This document shows, one piece after another, positions 1-12,560 of a DNA stretch of 64,000 nucleotides. The position numbers and the translations under genes were made by a program. The stretch spans positions 22,917,511-22,981,510 of the forward strand of contig CM036159.1 in NCBI GenBank assembly GCA_020631735.1. Direction: 5' to 3'. Each line of letters starts with the position of its first letter. Position 1 is the stretch's first letter. The notes below the pieces were generated by a model that was not told the DNA's origin, did not search any database, and saw only the letters and a list, made by a program, of their open reading frames with translations. This stretch comes from Saccharum officinarum. Lineage: Eukaryota > Streptophyta > Magnoliopsida > Poales > Poaceae.

Positions 1-3000
1 ACCATTAGCAAAGGCTAGCTACCTGCATTATTTGCAGAGGTGACCTCTTACTGGTTTTTAAGAATGGTAATGGTGATGGGTATTTATTTTATAGAGAATA
101 GATAACGAAGGTCAAATGGTTAATGTTGTGAATAATGATTAGCGTTTACTTGACTAATCAGTTTTTTTATGTTTTTTACACTGAATAGTGTGAATCGACC
201 TAAAGGCTTAATAAAAAAAGGTCTATGGGCCCTGATTGGTTCACTTCTAAAATTTGCCATGCCAATGATTTAGCAATGCATAATTTTAACTAGTATTTGG
301 TTTGCTACCAGAACCTGTCAAACTCCCACATTTAGCTTGCTAAATCTATGAGAATATTTTTGTCCAACTTTTAATTTGCCACGGCAAATTTTAGATGTCA
401 ACAAAGCATGCCACAGCGGAGAGTGGAGCACGCAGGAGGCAAAGCACTGTCGACTCATCCGCTGCCATCGTCATGCACGGTCGTCGCACAGTGTGTGGAA
501 GGCTGGAAGCAGGTGCAATAATAAATAAAGCCGGAGCAGAGCATGCAACGCTGCAGAGTGCATGCTTTGAGAGACAGGCCCGATTGAATGCTTAACGAAG
601 ATCCCTGCAGACACCGTAATGTTGCATGCACGGACGTGGGGCCGGCCTGCAGCCTGCTGGTCGATAGATATTTATTTATTATATGTATATGTTGGTCGGT
701 CACGTTACTGTAGTACCAGCACGTAGTAGTACATTCGGAGCATTCGACCACCACCTGTGTGTGTTGCTGCAGTGAGCACAGCTGCACAGGGGAAGAGATA
801 CACGCTACTTGACGAGTCATGAAAAAATGCAGGTGCAAAATCTGACTTGCAATGGAGTTGGAAGCCTCAAATAAAGAAGGATCTAACGTAGTACGTGCAA
901 GGCTAGCTGCAAGAACGAGTGGTTTCCATATGTGTGATGCTGCTGGGGGGCTGAGAACGAGATGAGAAGGAAAGCAGCAGCCAGCAGGCTGTGGCTGCTA
1001 GTGGCTCGTGCTAGTCCTCTGTACACTGCCAAAGGCAAAGGATGGGATGGAGACGAGCGCGTGATTCGCGGAAGCTCGCTGCTCTCTACCCCACCAACTT
1101 TTTCGTCGGCTAGCTGGTCCGCCTGGGCCTGCCCCTGCCTTTCATTGACGTGAGTAGTGCAGGCACGATTGCTGTTGAGCACATGAGATGATGAGAGCTT
1201 AGCCTGCCTAGCTAAAGAAACGTCTGCACGAATACAACTAGCCCCAACCCGTCCTACATAGTACAGGACACGCTGCTGGAGCGCACACACGTACTACTAA
1301 CACGTTAGCTAGGGTATGCTATGTACGCGCGCGCGCACGTGGACGGTGGGCCACGCGTGTCACGTTACTGTACTGTTGGAGTCTAATGTGCCAGCACACT
1401 GGCTAGCTAGATCATCATCGTCATCGTAAAGGATGTATCGCCGGGCCGCCGTCAGGGCGTGTAGTGCGTGCCTTTCTCCTGGACGACAGCACACAACAGC
1501 TAGCAGTACGTGCATCGATCGACCTGCTTGGTGACCGTGGCGGCGACGCGCCACCCGGCGGCGGGGCCGGCCTGGAACATGAGTTGGTCCGATCCCCCTG
1601 GGCCTGGACGTGTTACGCGGGCGCGTCCCGTTGCGCACCGTAAAGCGTACGGACGGCGACTGTGTTACACCCGCCGCCCGACCCCGCCGCCAGCACAGTG
1701 TCTCCTCCGGTTCTCCGTTTCCCGATCCGACCGGCCGTGGCAAGTGGCAGGCGAGTCCCACGCCTTTTCGTTCCGTGCAGGTGCAGTGCAGCACGCAACA
1801 GTGAAGTCAGTAGCGGACCCAGGCTAAAATTTCAGGTAGTAGGACGGACTTATGCCAAGTTTAATCAACCTTAGGATCCAACACATATATATACTATATC
1901 GATCCGTATTCTATTCACAATATATAATTATAGTCTATCTAAATAACAGTTAAATGGTACTAGAGTCCAAGACATGAGAAAAGCACATAATAAGAACTGT
2001 TGTTCAGAATCTATATAGTTCACCGTACATACATTGAAAGATTCAAGACAAAAGTGCATGTAACTTGTAATTGTCAACTTAAAAATAAATCTACTGACTT
2101 ATACAGTCCTTCAGGGAATATGTAACCATAACCAAAACTGACCAATAATCTCTTTGACGATTTGGGGTCGTCATAGAAAGCAGGGAAGTCTCCAGATTAA
2201 ATAATGAGCAACCCAGTACTATTACTATGTACTTATTTTTGGAGCCGGGGGAATGCTGCCTGCAGGCGCCCGGCGTCTCGTGGCTGCCGGCCTACTGCGC
2301 GCAGCTGTCGGGGCTGCGCAGGCGCTAAGGCGAAGCCAGGCAGGAGTGGCCGAGCAGGGTCGCCGGCCGGCAAGTTGTGCGCAGGCGAGGCGAGAAGCAG
2401 GAGCGGAAGAGGGAGCGCCGAACCTAGCAGCGCTGCCGCTTGCATGCGCTTCGGCTTCAAGCTTGGACGCCACCGCCCACCGCCCCATATCCGCAGTCCA
2501 TGTGCCCGTGGCCTATGCTTTGCCCTAAGGCGGGCCTATATACACGATGGGCCGATGGCCAGGCCAGATAGCCCAGTTCGGCAGTCCACTCCAGCCCCCA
2601 AAGGCCCATAGTACCACCAGAGTCCAGAAAGGCAGAAGCACGGCGTTCGTGCCCCCTGTCATCAACCTCATGTGCATGCTCGGCCGCTCAGACGGTCCAC
2701 GCCTCCACGCTCGCTGTTCAGCGCTCTGGGGCCAGGGATCTCGCCCGAGGGGCGCCCTATGGGTGGGTCCGCCTATGAGTGAAGTGATCGACCCGCGCGT
2801 GTCTTCATTCGCGCGACGGGTGGACGGGCAGCCCCAAGCCCCAGACCACCGACAGCGGCGCGCCCAAATCGCGCCCTTCTCGCCGTTCCCCGTCGCAAAT
2901 CAACCACAAATCGCCTGCTTTCTTCGCCGCTTTTAATTGATGCATGCTCTGTCGGTCCGTCCATGCCTCCGTGGCCAATTGGCCATCCTATAGCCTGCCG

Positions 3001-3028
3001 ATGCTACTTTGGGTATTTTGATACAACA
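1..3028. other. Left flank without a supported gene
   Basis: AT-rich at 1-400 and 1830-2210, mixed composition at 400-1830. Short open frames exist on both strands, but none has a recognisable domain, repeats or a believable start context, and they overlap on opposite strands. A short CG-alternating run lies near 1326-1337. The phrase agtagcggacccagg at 1808-1822 resembles a terminus common to plant DNA transposons, but I found no partner end. This may be a gene-distal region or an old repeat I do not recognise. Confidence 0.5.
2225..2950. other. GC-rich block, possible promoter-proximal or 5' UTR DNA
   Basis: Composition rises sharply after AT-rich sequence. A TATATA lies at 2537-2542 and an AGGCCCAT (site-II/telo-linked type plant promoter motif) at 2602-2609. 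The stretch 2870-2935 is pyrimidine- and CAA-rich, like a grass 5' UTR. No coding exon follows, because a MITE begins at 3031. Overlapping open frames on both strands are what high GC alone produces. A relic promoter is possible, but so is an unrecognised repeat. Confidence 0.25.
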
Positions 3029-3340
3029 TACTACCTCCGTCTCGGAGAGAAGGCAAATCTCACTTTTCGAGGTGAGATCAGTACAGGCGTAACATTACGT
3101 ATTTATCTTTCCTATATCATTTTCCTCATATGTAGAAACTAAAAAACAATCATTGCATTCAGGAATATTCCTCCCACGAATGGATAAAGTACGATAGCTT
3201 TTTTAAACATTTAGCGGTATTTTTAATAGATGGGTCATATTGAAAAAGCTAATCTTAAGTCCATGATTAGAAATGCAGGATTACAGTCTTTTTGGTATTT
3301 TTTAGACATTCTTTTTTGACATAAGATTTGAAATCCAGGA

Positions 3341-6300
3341 TATCACGGAACCGTCCAAATTATAAGAGTACCAATACCAAAATAATAATCAAAGTGATCA
3401 AATTCTCACACTTGAACCTATATAACTCCGATAGTCCAATGAAATCACGAGGGATTTCAAACCGACCAACATACAAGCTAAGATCACAGTGATTCAACAT
3501 AACACATCTATTTCATAAGTAATTCAATATATATCGGAATTTAACATAGTTATTACAACTTAAATTGAAAAGTAGCGGAAGCAAAGTAATTTGAAGCTAG
3601 CATTTCTCTTATTTCAAATACATGTCAGTACCAAGGTCAAATTCTAACAAAAGCATTAGAGATAAGATAACTCGGAAGGATCATGCCCATGATCACACTC
3701 CGCCACTACGGTAGGAGCCATCCAATTCTTACAGTATCCATGATACATCACAACCTGCAACAAGTGAAAAAATAAACCATGAGTACAAGAAGATACTCAA
3801 CTAGACTTACCCGTCATAAACCAGAAATAACATGATACCAAGAAATATGCAAGACTGATATAAGTGGGCTAGCTTGACAACATTTTGCATAAAAGCTTAG
3901 TACAGATAAGTAACCATTTATTGCTTAAGCATCAAGTTAATAAGCATTAACCTGTCATCTATATTAGCACATGTACTAGATCACTCACTTTATTAGGAGC
4001 AAATAATATTAACCATAGCAGGTATAATAAGACCATCATCATATCATCATTCCTGAACCATCAAGTTATTTAGTGTATCTACTTTAGAGATAAGCCCATC
4101 AAATTCTCGCTAACCGGGAGAGACGGCGACTCTAATCGAATTACAACTCAGCTGAGGAGGTATTCCTAACACTCACCCGGCAAAACCCGTTAAAGGCAGC
4201 CATATATCACCTTTGGTACAACTCAGGAACCAACTTTGCGGGTCCGATCAGCGCCAGCACTCTCAAGGATTACCCTTCTGCTAGGACGTTCAAGACTTTT
4301 AAATCACCTGCCCTTGGACTCACGCCTATGGCTCTCTTCTGAGGTGCACTTTATACTTATCGACTCCCGGCTTGAGTTGAGCTACTCGGCTTCGTGGTCG
4401 GTCATCAGACTCGGCCAACTAAGTGTTAGGCATGCGTTCAACATGAACAGGAAATGCTCCAAGAATCGGTCCTTAATCGACACAGACAGGGATAGATCCA
4501 CACCTAAAACCTCCATGCCTTATTGTTTCACTATCGTCATCCCGCCCAGTCTCCTTTCAAGTTATACCAGGTTCTTTTCCATGATAGCAAATATAGCCAA
4601 CTGTGCCACATGTATATTCCTATAGCTCGCAGGTGACAGGGAATCACCCGACTTCTACCGCTTAAAGCAGGACTAAGCATCTACTCGAGCCTGAGCTACA
4701 TAGGGTTCATGGTATATTCTATGGACAAGGATTGGATATCAATGTAGCAAGTGTTTTCATCTAACACCTATAACTTAATGCAACAATATATATAACATAG
4801 TACTCAATTGCATTTCAAAATTAGGAGGCTTATAATGCTCCAGGGCTTGTCTGGGATCCGACACTAGCCAGTGTTTGTTAGATGACCCACGCTTGGCGAG
4901 CATCTCCCATCCTAGCACTTGTCCAGTCCTTTCATCTTCAGGGTGGATACACCAACACCATCTTCGGTTTAGCTCCACATCATGTCCTTCACGGGGCGCA
5001 TCTAGCATACATAGATGAGATGCAAGATACAAGTGTATGAATACATGAAAGTGTAATGGACAATGAATCACATACAGTAAGTAAGACAAGCACCATATTA
5101 CACTACACATGCATAGACACTTCATGTTGCTTAAATAAACATCACACAACCTAATATAATAGATAGCAAGCATATTAGACATGGCACACAAGTTTCACAA
5201 GATCTCAAGTGTATTAACTTGACTACCTTCAAAGGATAGTCACACTTAACAATATACAAGCAAACAACTATAATTGAAATGTGTCAATTTCTGGACATGC
5301 CAACAGTAGCTACAAGATTTAGCTATAACTGGAGTTACAAAAATCCAAATGACTTGCAAGAAGACATTCTGAAAAGCTTATAAAATTTTCTATATTTCAT
5401 CTATAACCATCACAGCATGATTCATAAGTTAAGTAGGTTGAAATTATACATTTACAAAAACTAGTCTAAACAAGGCAGAGAGCAACAGATTCTGTGATCC
5501 AACTTTAAACAGTTATAAGCTTTCCAGAATGTGATCCAACTTTGAACAGTTATAAACTGGTCTAAACAACTCCTAAATCACATTTCCAAATGCCACCAAA
5601 TTTTAACAACAGCTAGATACATGAGTTATCTACAACTTTTGTATAAACAAGTTTCACAACAAATCACATTATCATGAAGAACTTTGCTAAGTTCCCAGAT
5701 CTGTCTAGAAACCTCATTTGCAAGAAATAAATACTAACTTATATTGCAAACATATAATTGGACAACACCAACTTTACCAACATGTCACACATGACTAATG
5801 AAGACCAGAAAACATAGTTCCTACCACCAAATAAATTCTTTTAATACATTTCTTAATTTATTTGGATAATAAGGTGGTTTAATGAACATATACGAAAAGT
5901 GCACAATAAATTCTACTAAAATTACAGTGGCTTACATATGCTCCCAATAGTATACTGTATAAATTTCATACCAGTTGAATAAGCATAGCAACCTCTATAA
6001 AAAAGACAAATTGCTATTATAAGAAATCATGTGAGAGCAAGATATACTAATAACTCACTCATACAGCAAGCAATGACCATGAAATTTTTATCACACATCA
6101 ATCATCACATGAGTAGCATGCCACAAAAATTTCACTTCATTTAAAGCCCTACATCTGCAGTTATGAAAAAGACAAACACAGCTAGCATTGAAAACCTAGC
6201 TGCATAAATCTATTTTTACAACTAAAACTTTAAACTAAAATATGTCATATTATAGATCCACTACATAGACAATTTCACAAAGATTCCAAAAAGTCTTCAT

Positions 6301-8312
6301 TTGCTATTTTACCAATTTCCTATGATTTACCATGTATTTTCAAATTTTCTGTCAAAACAAAACAAAAACGTCATTATAGCACTATTCATAAGTCAGTGGT
6401 TTCGCACATAGAACCCTCCCTTTAGTCGTATTGCTGTAGGAGGCCCTTGATGCGAATTCCAGCAGGGCTCGTCGGGGTCACGTTTTTTTTGGAAAACCGG
6501 AGGCACGTCGGCGACGGGGACGCGACGGGGGAGCACGGGGGAGTCGGCGCGCATCCTCGGGGAGGCTCAACGCGGCCAGGGCTTTCTCGTGGTGGCCCGG
6601 CCACAGAGGCCAGCGGCTGCTATGACCATGGCTCCGGTGGCTTGAAACTCTAGGCGATGACGCGGCACGGAAGTTGGTGCTACGGGGGCAGCGCGACACG
6701 AGGAAGGAGCTGATGAGGTTGGCTGGCACAGAGGCATTGCGAGAAAGGAAAACAGTGGTGATGCAAAGGCGAGCTCGGTCGGCTCGGCAATGGTGGCATC
6801 CGCGCGTGGCCTGGTGAAGGAGCGAGATAGTGGACCGAGAGAAGGCGAGCATGAGTGGAGATGAATGCAGAGATAGAGCTCGGTGTGGAGAGGAAGGAGG
6901 AGGGTTGACGGTGGCTGTGAGCTCTAAGCTCACCTCTGCCATGGTGAGGAATAGAGAGGGAATGGAGAGACCGAGCAGAGAGGGATAGAGAGTGCTCGGC
7001 TTTCTCTAGCTGATGGCTGGGCGAGCTGGCGGGCATGCACGAGCGAGGATGGGCGAGGTGTCGAGCGAAGCCAGCATGATGGAGCCACGCGGCGCATGGG
7101 AGCAGAGCCGGTCGACCATTGCTGTTGTTCCTGCCGATTCAAAACCTAATAAGGAGCTGCTAATACTACCCCAAAAATACTCCTGAAACACCATTTTCGT
7201 CCCTTCATAACTCTCAAACCAATTAGTGATTTGTTCAACCGATTGCACCATGCCTTAGAGCTACAGGAGTACTCCAACTCTCCTTAAAGTGTCAAAGTCT
7301 AACTCGACCAAGATTGGAAGATATAGAGCTCCAAAAGAGGGTATCTCAAAACCGAATTCTGCAGTCCAAATGCAAGCCGATTGAAATTGCATTATTCTTC
7401 CCCTTGTAACTCTTTAAGCGTCACATATTAACTTGAGCCACTGTGGCCAACATGGTAGAGCTACATGAGGACAACAATATTGCTTAAGGAACTTTGGGCT
7501 AAATCAGCTCGTTTGCAAGATATTAATTCCCAATGTAGCTACATGGAAATTGAAAGTGGAATTTCAGTCATCAACACTTAGCCAAATTTCAGGGTTCCAG
7601 AAAATAGCTCGGGATTCAAACTTTGACCCACTGTTTGGCTACCTTAGAGGCTGAACTAGGTTTTGGTCCTTAAACAAAAGTTGTTCTCCTTAACATGTAC
7701 TACAACTTTTATTATAGGATCAAGTTTGATCCATCTGGTTTGCAAGATAAAAAGCTTCAAAGTGTGGTACACAAAACTAAAACACCCTTATGACTTAGTC
7801 AAATTTGCTAAGTGCTGAATCAGCACCCAAACCTGACTTGTGGGCCCTGTTTGAGGGTATTCTGGTCATTTTTATGAGATGGTCATTAAACAACTTTTGT
7901 TCCTCATAAAGTTTGCTACAACTTTGCTTAAGGGTTCACAACCATTCATACACTCTAAGTTGTACTTTTAAAACAGTTAAGCAAAAGAGGTCTATAGGTC
8001 AACCAAAGTCAAACTCTCACATAGAAGCATAATTAGACTTAATGACCAACATGAACATGGTTCCATTAAGTGTCCTAAGCATAGTTAAGGTATTAATGAA
8101 CCTATTTGACCATCACTTGCATTATCTACACATGACCATAAGCATATATACATCAAACATAAAAGAACAATGCAATGTTTCATATGTTTCATAACAATGT
8201 TTCACTAGTTCCATATAAGAGTTTCATGTATAATTCTCATGTGTGGATGAATGATGCTTATGCTTATGTAATGCAAGTGCAATGATACAAGGATAACACC
8301 TGGGGTGTTACA
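3341..8312 (-). mobile_element. Solo LTR, family B (Del/Tekay-type long LTR)
   Basis: Read on the minus strand it begins TGTAACACCCCAGGTG at 8312 and ends ...CCGTGATA at 3341. The flanks cagga (3336-3340) and tagga (8313-8317) form a 5-bp target duplication with one mismatch. Blocks shared with the LTRs at 8397-12349 and 54272-60521 include the stretch around 4620-4665 (ctcgcaggtgacagg...atcacccgac) and the 'acttacccgtcataaacca' stretch near 3807. At 4,972 bp it is about 1 kb longer than the other copies. The extra length probably lies in the AT-rich 5200-6400 part. A GC-rich island occupies 6420-7140. The terminal base pair is TA instead of TG, one transition away. Confidence 0.75.
4775..5191 (-). 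other. LTR-embedded open frame, family B copy 1
   Basis: A 138-codon open frame at the LTR position where the other family B copies hold an acidic peptide. The N-terminal half is hydrophobic and cysteine-rich and is probably not coding. The C-terminal half (DERTGQVLGWEML ... DPRQALEHYKPPNFEM) is richer in charged residues and ends close to the same landmark as the other copies. Similarity to them is weak at the protein level. I list it only so the position can be compared. Confidence 0.25.
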
Positions 8313-8396
8313 TAGGATTACAGTCTTTTTGAGATGGATGGAGGGAGTAGGGCTTAAAATTACTCCTGATTTTTAAATGCTAATTAGAAAGGCTAA

Positions 8397-11300
8397 TGTA
8401 GCACCCCGGTGTTACGCATGTATTCGGCACCTGCAAATCATGAGCATAAGCATTGTCATACATTCATTCACATTGCATGAAATAATGATTGAAACATGAC
8501 CTTGAAACATGTTAATGAAAACATGCTTGTTGCATTGTTTGTTTTAAATAGAACTATGCCATGATTGTGCTTGCAATGGTGTTAAACATGCTTGTTTGCT
8601 TGAGTAATTAGTTTAGAATTGTTTAGCAAAATATGTGGAGCAAAGTTGTATTCAAACTTTTGACAAAATTTGCTTTTAAAAATATTATTGAAAAAGGTCA
8701 AAAATCCTCCCTATATAGCTTTTACTTTTCAATTCAAAATATGTTGAGAATTTTGAGTTGGTCCTTTAAGCAAAGTTGTAGAGGATTAAATTCTAAGCAA
8801 CTTTCATTTTTGGGTCATTTCTAGAAAATGTCATTTTGTTGCTCAAAAATTGATTTAGAGCAGCTGCATTTTGAAAATTTAGAAAAAAAAATAATTGAAA
8901 AATAAAAAAAGAAAATTTTTCTCCGCCTAAGTGGGCCGACGCCTCACTTTCGGCCCGCAGCCGCAAGCCAGCCCGGCCCTCGTGTGCTCGCGCACACGCG
9001 CCCACGCGCGCGCGAGGTCCGATGGACCGGGCGTACGCCGCACGCCGCGCCCCGCTCCCGTGCGCTCGCCAACCCCGCGCGCGCCTCGCCGCGTGGCCAC
9101 GCCGCCCCGGCGACCATGGGCGGTGGCTGGCCGGCTGGTCGGAGCCCCCTCACCTAGACGGGAACGCGTCCAGGGTCGCTCCCGACCGTGCCTTAACCCC
9201 CGCGCCCGCTCCCTTCCTCCTCTCGCGCTCTTCATTCCGGAACGCAATCCCACTCCTCGCCACCGCGCGGCCGCCCGCCATTGTTGCCGCCGCTGAGCTC
9301 GCCTGCACCGCCTTGTCTTCGCCCGAAGCTCCGCGAGCTTCCGCGTGAGCCTCGCCTTGACGTAGCCCGCCTCTAGCACCGCGTTTTCGCTGAGGTGATG
9401 GCCGGAAGGGCCATAACCGCCAGGGTGGCGCCGACATTGCTCGCCGGAGCCCGCGGTCATGCCGACCTCCATGCTCCGCTCCTCCTCTCTTCCTTCCAAA
9501 AGCACCATCGTTTTCGCCTTATCGTCATGGTCCTCATGCGCGCCACGCCTCGTCCATTCATGACCGGAGACGGCAGTTAGCCGTTGGCGGCCGCCGCGCT
9601 GCCGTGGCCACAGGTGTCGGCGTGGCGTAGCCACGGTCGTTCCCGGCTGCTGGCGCTGCTGGACCGGCCTCGCTCGTGGGCCGAAGCCCCGAGCCGGCCC
9701 GGCTCGCATTTTTCCCCGCCGCGCATTGCTCCGTCGAAAGCGGCCATGGGCCGGACGTTCTCGCGGTCCGGCCCAGTAACCATAAGAGATTTGTTTTCCA
9801 TTTTCTTTTGATTATTTAAGAAAATAAATAATTGGAAAAATGTTTGTGTACACATTTTAGCTCCAAAAATTGTGAAATAAATTTTGGTATACTTCTTAGG
9901 ACCAGATCTATGATGTAAAAATATTGCATGTCAAGTTTGAAATACTTTTCTGTAGAGTTTTTATTTAATCATTAAAATTGTTGTTTTCTTGATAAATGCT
10001 TAATAAATCATATAAAAGCTCAAAAAATATGGTTCCAGTTTTGTTAATCTTTTTGTGCAATGTACTTTCTAGGAAAAATATGTTCTATTTATGTTCTGTA
10101 GAAAAATTATGATGTGTAGTTCAAGTGCTTTTATTTGATGGTTTTTGTTATTTTTGATAGAGAGCAAAAATTGTATAAAACACATATCTGATAATTTTTA
10201 TATAGTGGTTGTTTACTGTGTAGAATGTAGGAAAAATGCTAAATCTGTTGTTTGATACTTTTTATAGTACAAAGTATTTTATGCTCATTTTTAGGCCCTA
10301 GATTGTTATTTTTGTATAGGCAGTTCTAGTGATCTAAATGCAATGAAATTTTTGTGGTATGCTAGATTAGATGATAGTAAGTTACTGTAATTTTCCTAGA
10401 TTTTTCTGTGCTACCAAAATAGGTGTTGTTGTTCAAACCTAGTTTCAATTAGGGTTTAATTAACCTCTTTAATGCATGTTTAGTTAATAATGATTGCTTT
10501 GGTGTATCTTTAAAGCATCTTGGCTTGTTGTGGTGACTCAGTAAGTAGTATAGTGGTTGTAGTAGTAGTTTAGTAGTACATGTTCTTGGATGATGTTGAC
10601 TACCTTGTAGAAGAATTTGATTTCTACACTATACAATAAAGTAAACATATTCATCTACATCCCATTCATCATGATCATTACACGTCATCTCTACAATGCA
10701 CCTAGGCATGAACACTTATACATTTGCATCATACAGGATCACAAGAAGTAATTCCGGTAGCAGTTCCAGAGGAGCCGGAAGAGCAGCCCGAGGTGCAAGA
10801 GCAGGAGGTGCCCGAAGCTGACGAGGAGGTCAGTGAGAATCTTCCGGAGTGCCCCGATCATCGCCCGAGCTCTTTCGAAAGAGGCAAGCCCCGGAGCATT
10901 TCTCGCCCGGTTTGCAAATATTTTATTAATGCTTTACCTTAATTGATGCATTACATTTAGAAGTTGTTTGCAACCGTTGCTGCATTATACCTTGTTTACC
11001 TTCGTTCTACTATATCCTTGTTACCCTGGTATTCACAGTCAAGAAATGCTTAGCTTGCTTAGAGCGGTAGAAGTCGGGTGATTTTCTGTCACCTGCGAGC
11101 TATAGGTGGTTATCTGGATCTGCTTGAATAAGTATGTCATCTTAGAATAACTAAGTGTTAATGTGAAGTTGAGACCGGACGGAGACTTACAGGGTTTTGG
11201 ACTATAGTGTTTTCTGTCTGTGTCGGTTAAGGACCGACCGTTGTTGGGCCTCGAGTCATGTTGAACGCATGCCTCACATTTAGCTAGAAGAATAATTCAC

Positions 11301-12349
11301 CTTTCGATCACGAAGCTGGGAAATTATTTGGGCCAAGTGGATTACCCGCAGCGCACTGTACTAGAGCAGGTGTGGTAGGACACGGGGGCGCCATAATAAG
11401 GCCAAAGAGCAGTCGGGCGGCCCCCGGGTACATGTGGTTCCTGGCAAACTCGAGACTTTACCTGGATAGTTGACTCGGTGACCAATATCTCACTTTAGCG
11501 GGTGAGTGAGGTTTGTGTGAGGAATAAATTATCAGCTGGTTAATAATCGATTCGAATCGCCATCGTTCACTGGATAGTGAACACTTGACTTGAGTTACTT
11601 CATCGTAGTAATGTTGAGGGAACACTTGGACAGTTATATGAAATATGACATTATGGAAGTTGTTAATGATCATTGGTTATCCTTGTTTAATCACATGTTA
11701 CTCTAGTACAGGTGTAAATGTAGTTGACATTAGTAAAGATTAACTTGATATAAAAGCTTCTGGAAAAGGTTCTTTGAATACTAAAAATACCTTTTTGCAA
11801 ATGAGTCAGTTACCCCACTATAAAGCCCTTCATCCTCATTGGTGTTATTTTATTTTCGGTTATGTCGGGTAAGTCTAGCTGAGTACCTTCTCGTACTCAG
11901 GGCTTTGTTCCCACTTGTTGCAGATGGACAGATGTATTACGGCTACTGTATCAACTGCCTCTATCCTGAGATGGGTGAAGCTTAGGACCATGGGCAGTGG
12001 TCGTTTTCTACGTCTCATCTAATGCTTTGTTGGAGATGATCATCAGCTAGCACTTTATCTCGAACTCTGTGTGAGTGGGTGTGTGGATTGAACTAAATGC
12101 TTCCACTACTTTTATTGAACTTGGTTTGTAATAATTATGTTTAAACTCCGATGTATCCGTTATGTGAACTTTTATGTAATTTGTGATGGTGATCGCTAAA
12201 CTTTTGTGATCTTGGCTGGTATGTAAGTTGGTTTGAAATCTGTCGTGATTTCACGGACTACCGGGGTATACGAGCTTAAGTTTGCTAAATCGTCTGCTCG
12301 GTGGATGATTTTCTTACTTAATGTCGTATAATTGGTCGGTTCTGTTACA
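8397..12349 (+). mobile_element. 5' LTR, family B (3.95 kb)
   Basis: Starts TGTAGCACCCCGGTGTTAC and ends GGTCGGTTCTGTTACA. A primer binding site follows directly, which marks it as a 5' LTR and not a solo LTR. It is collinear with the copy starting at 12561 up to the gap (landmark catcatacaggatcac at offset about 2.34 kb in both) and with the minus-strand copy 54272-60521. A GC-rich island lies at 8930-9780 and an acidic ORF at 10724-10942. LTRs of 3-5 kb are known for the Del/Tekay gypsy clade. The rest of the element (gag-pol, 3' LTR) is not in the window. Confidence 0.8.
10724..10942 (+). CDS. Hypothetical acidic peptide conserved inside the LTR
   Basis: A 72-codon frame: HHTGSQ, then a glutamate/proline-rich stretch (PEEPEEQPEVQEQEVPEA), then LPECPDHRPSSFERGKPRS. 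The same pattern is in the minus-strand copy at 55705-55980, and its first residues appear just before the gap at about 14900-14925. Codons differ between copies while the peptide pattern stays. The block starts after a cacttatacatttgcatcatacag stretch, which looks like a 3' splice site, and ends at a GT (cccg|gtttgc, about 10909). It could therefore be an exon instead of a free ORF. I do not recognise the product. Selection on the peptide is not shown. Confidence 0.35.
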   Translation: MHHTGSQEVIPVAVPEEPEEQPEVQEQEVPEADEEVSENLPECPDHRPSSFERGKPRSISRPVCKYFINALP

Positions 12350-12560
12350 GCTGGCATCGGAGCATGGTTTAGCGTGTTACTATTCACAAGTGTATTTAAA
12401 ACAAAAGGGTGGTTGAAAAATGTGATTTCCAAACTAAAAGGTGTGCCAGTGGTCATATCCTTTATGCCAGTTAAGGACTCTAGGTGGCTTATTTAAGTAC
12501 TGACTTGGGGTTCTTGCATCATATTTCTCTTTCGTTGCTCATACGACGTGCTATTGTATG
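12350..12560 (+). other. Primer binding site and leader of the family B element
   Basis: Two bases after the LTR end, TGGCATCGGAGCATGG (12352-12367) closely resembles the plant gypsy primer binding site for initiator tRNA-Met (usual form TGGTATCAGAGC). About 190 bp of noncoding leader follow before another LTR begins at 12561. No gag is present. Confidence 0.7.

Larger units (their letters stand above)
3031..8347. mobile_element. Stowaway-like MITE split by an LTR
   Basis: The left end reads CTACCTCCGTCTC after a TA at 3029-3030. The right end is GGATGGAGGGAG followed by TA at 8348-8349, the inverted Stowaway-type terminus. Without the insert at 3341-8312 and one target copy it is about 340 bp, a normal MITE size. 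The internal phrase aggattacagtctttttg occurs near both breakpoints (about 3280 and 8315), so it was repeated inside the MITE before insertion. The ends have diverged from each other, so the element is old. Confidence 0.6.

Noticed and set aside
455..1804. Possible host exons in the left flank
   Set aside because: No conserved domain, start context or splice pair that I can defend. Several frames overlap on both strands.
4236..4625. Plus-strand 129-codon frame in a family B LTR
   Set aside because: Antisense to the LTR, interrupted in the matching parts of the other copies, no domain.
8927..9709. Long open frames in GC-rich DNA (up to 260 codons)
   Set aside because: They lie in the GC-rich island of an LTR, overlap other open frames on both strands, are Arg/Ala/Pro-biased and have no domain. 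High GC explains them.
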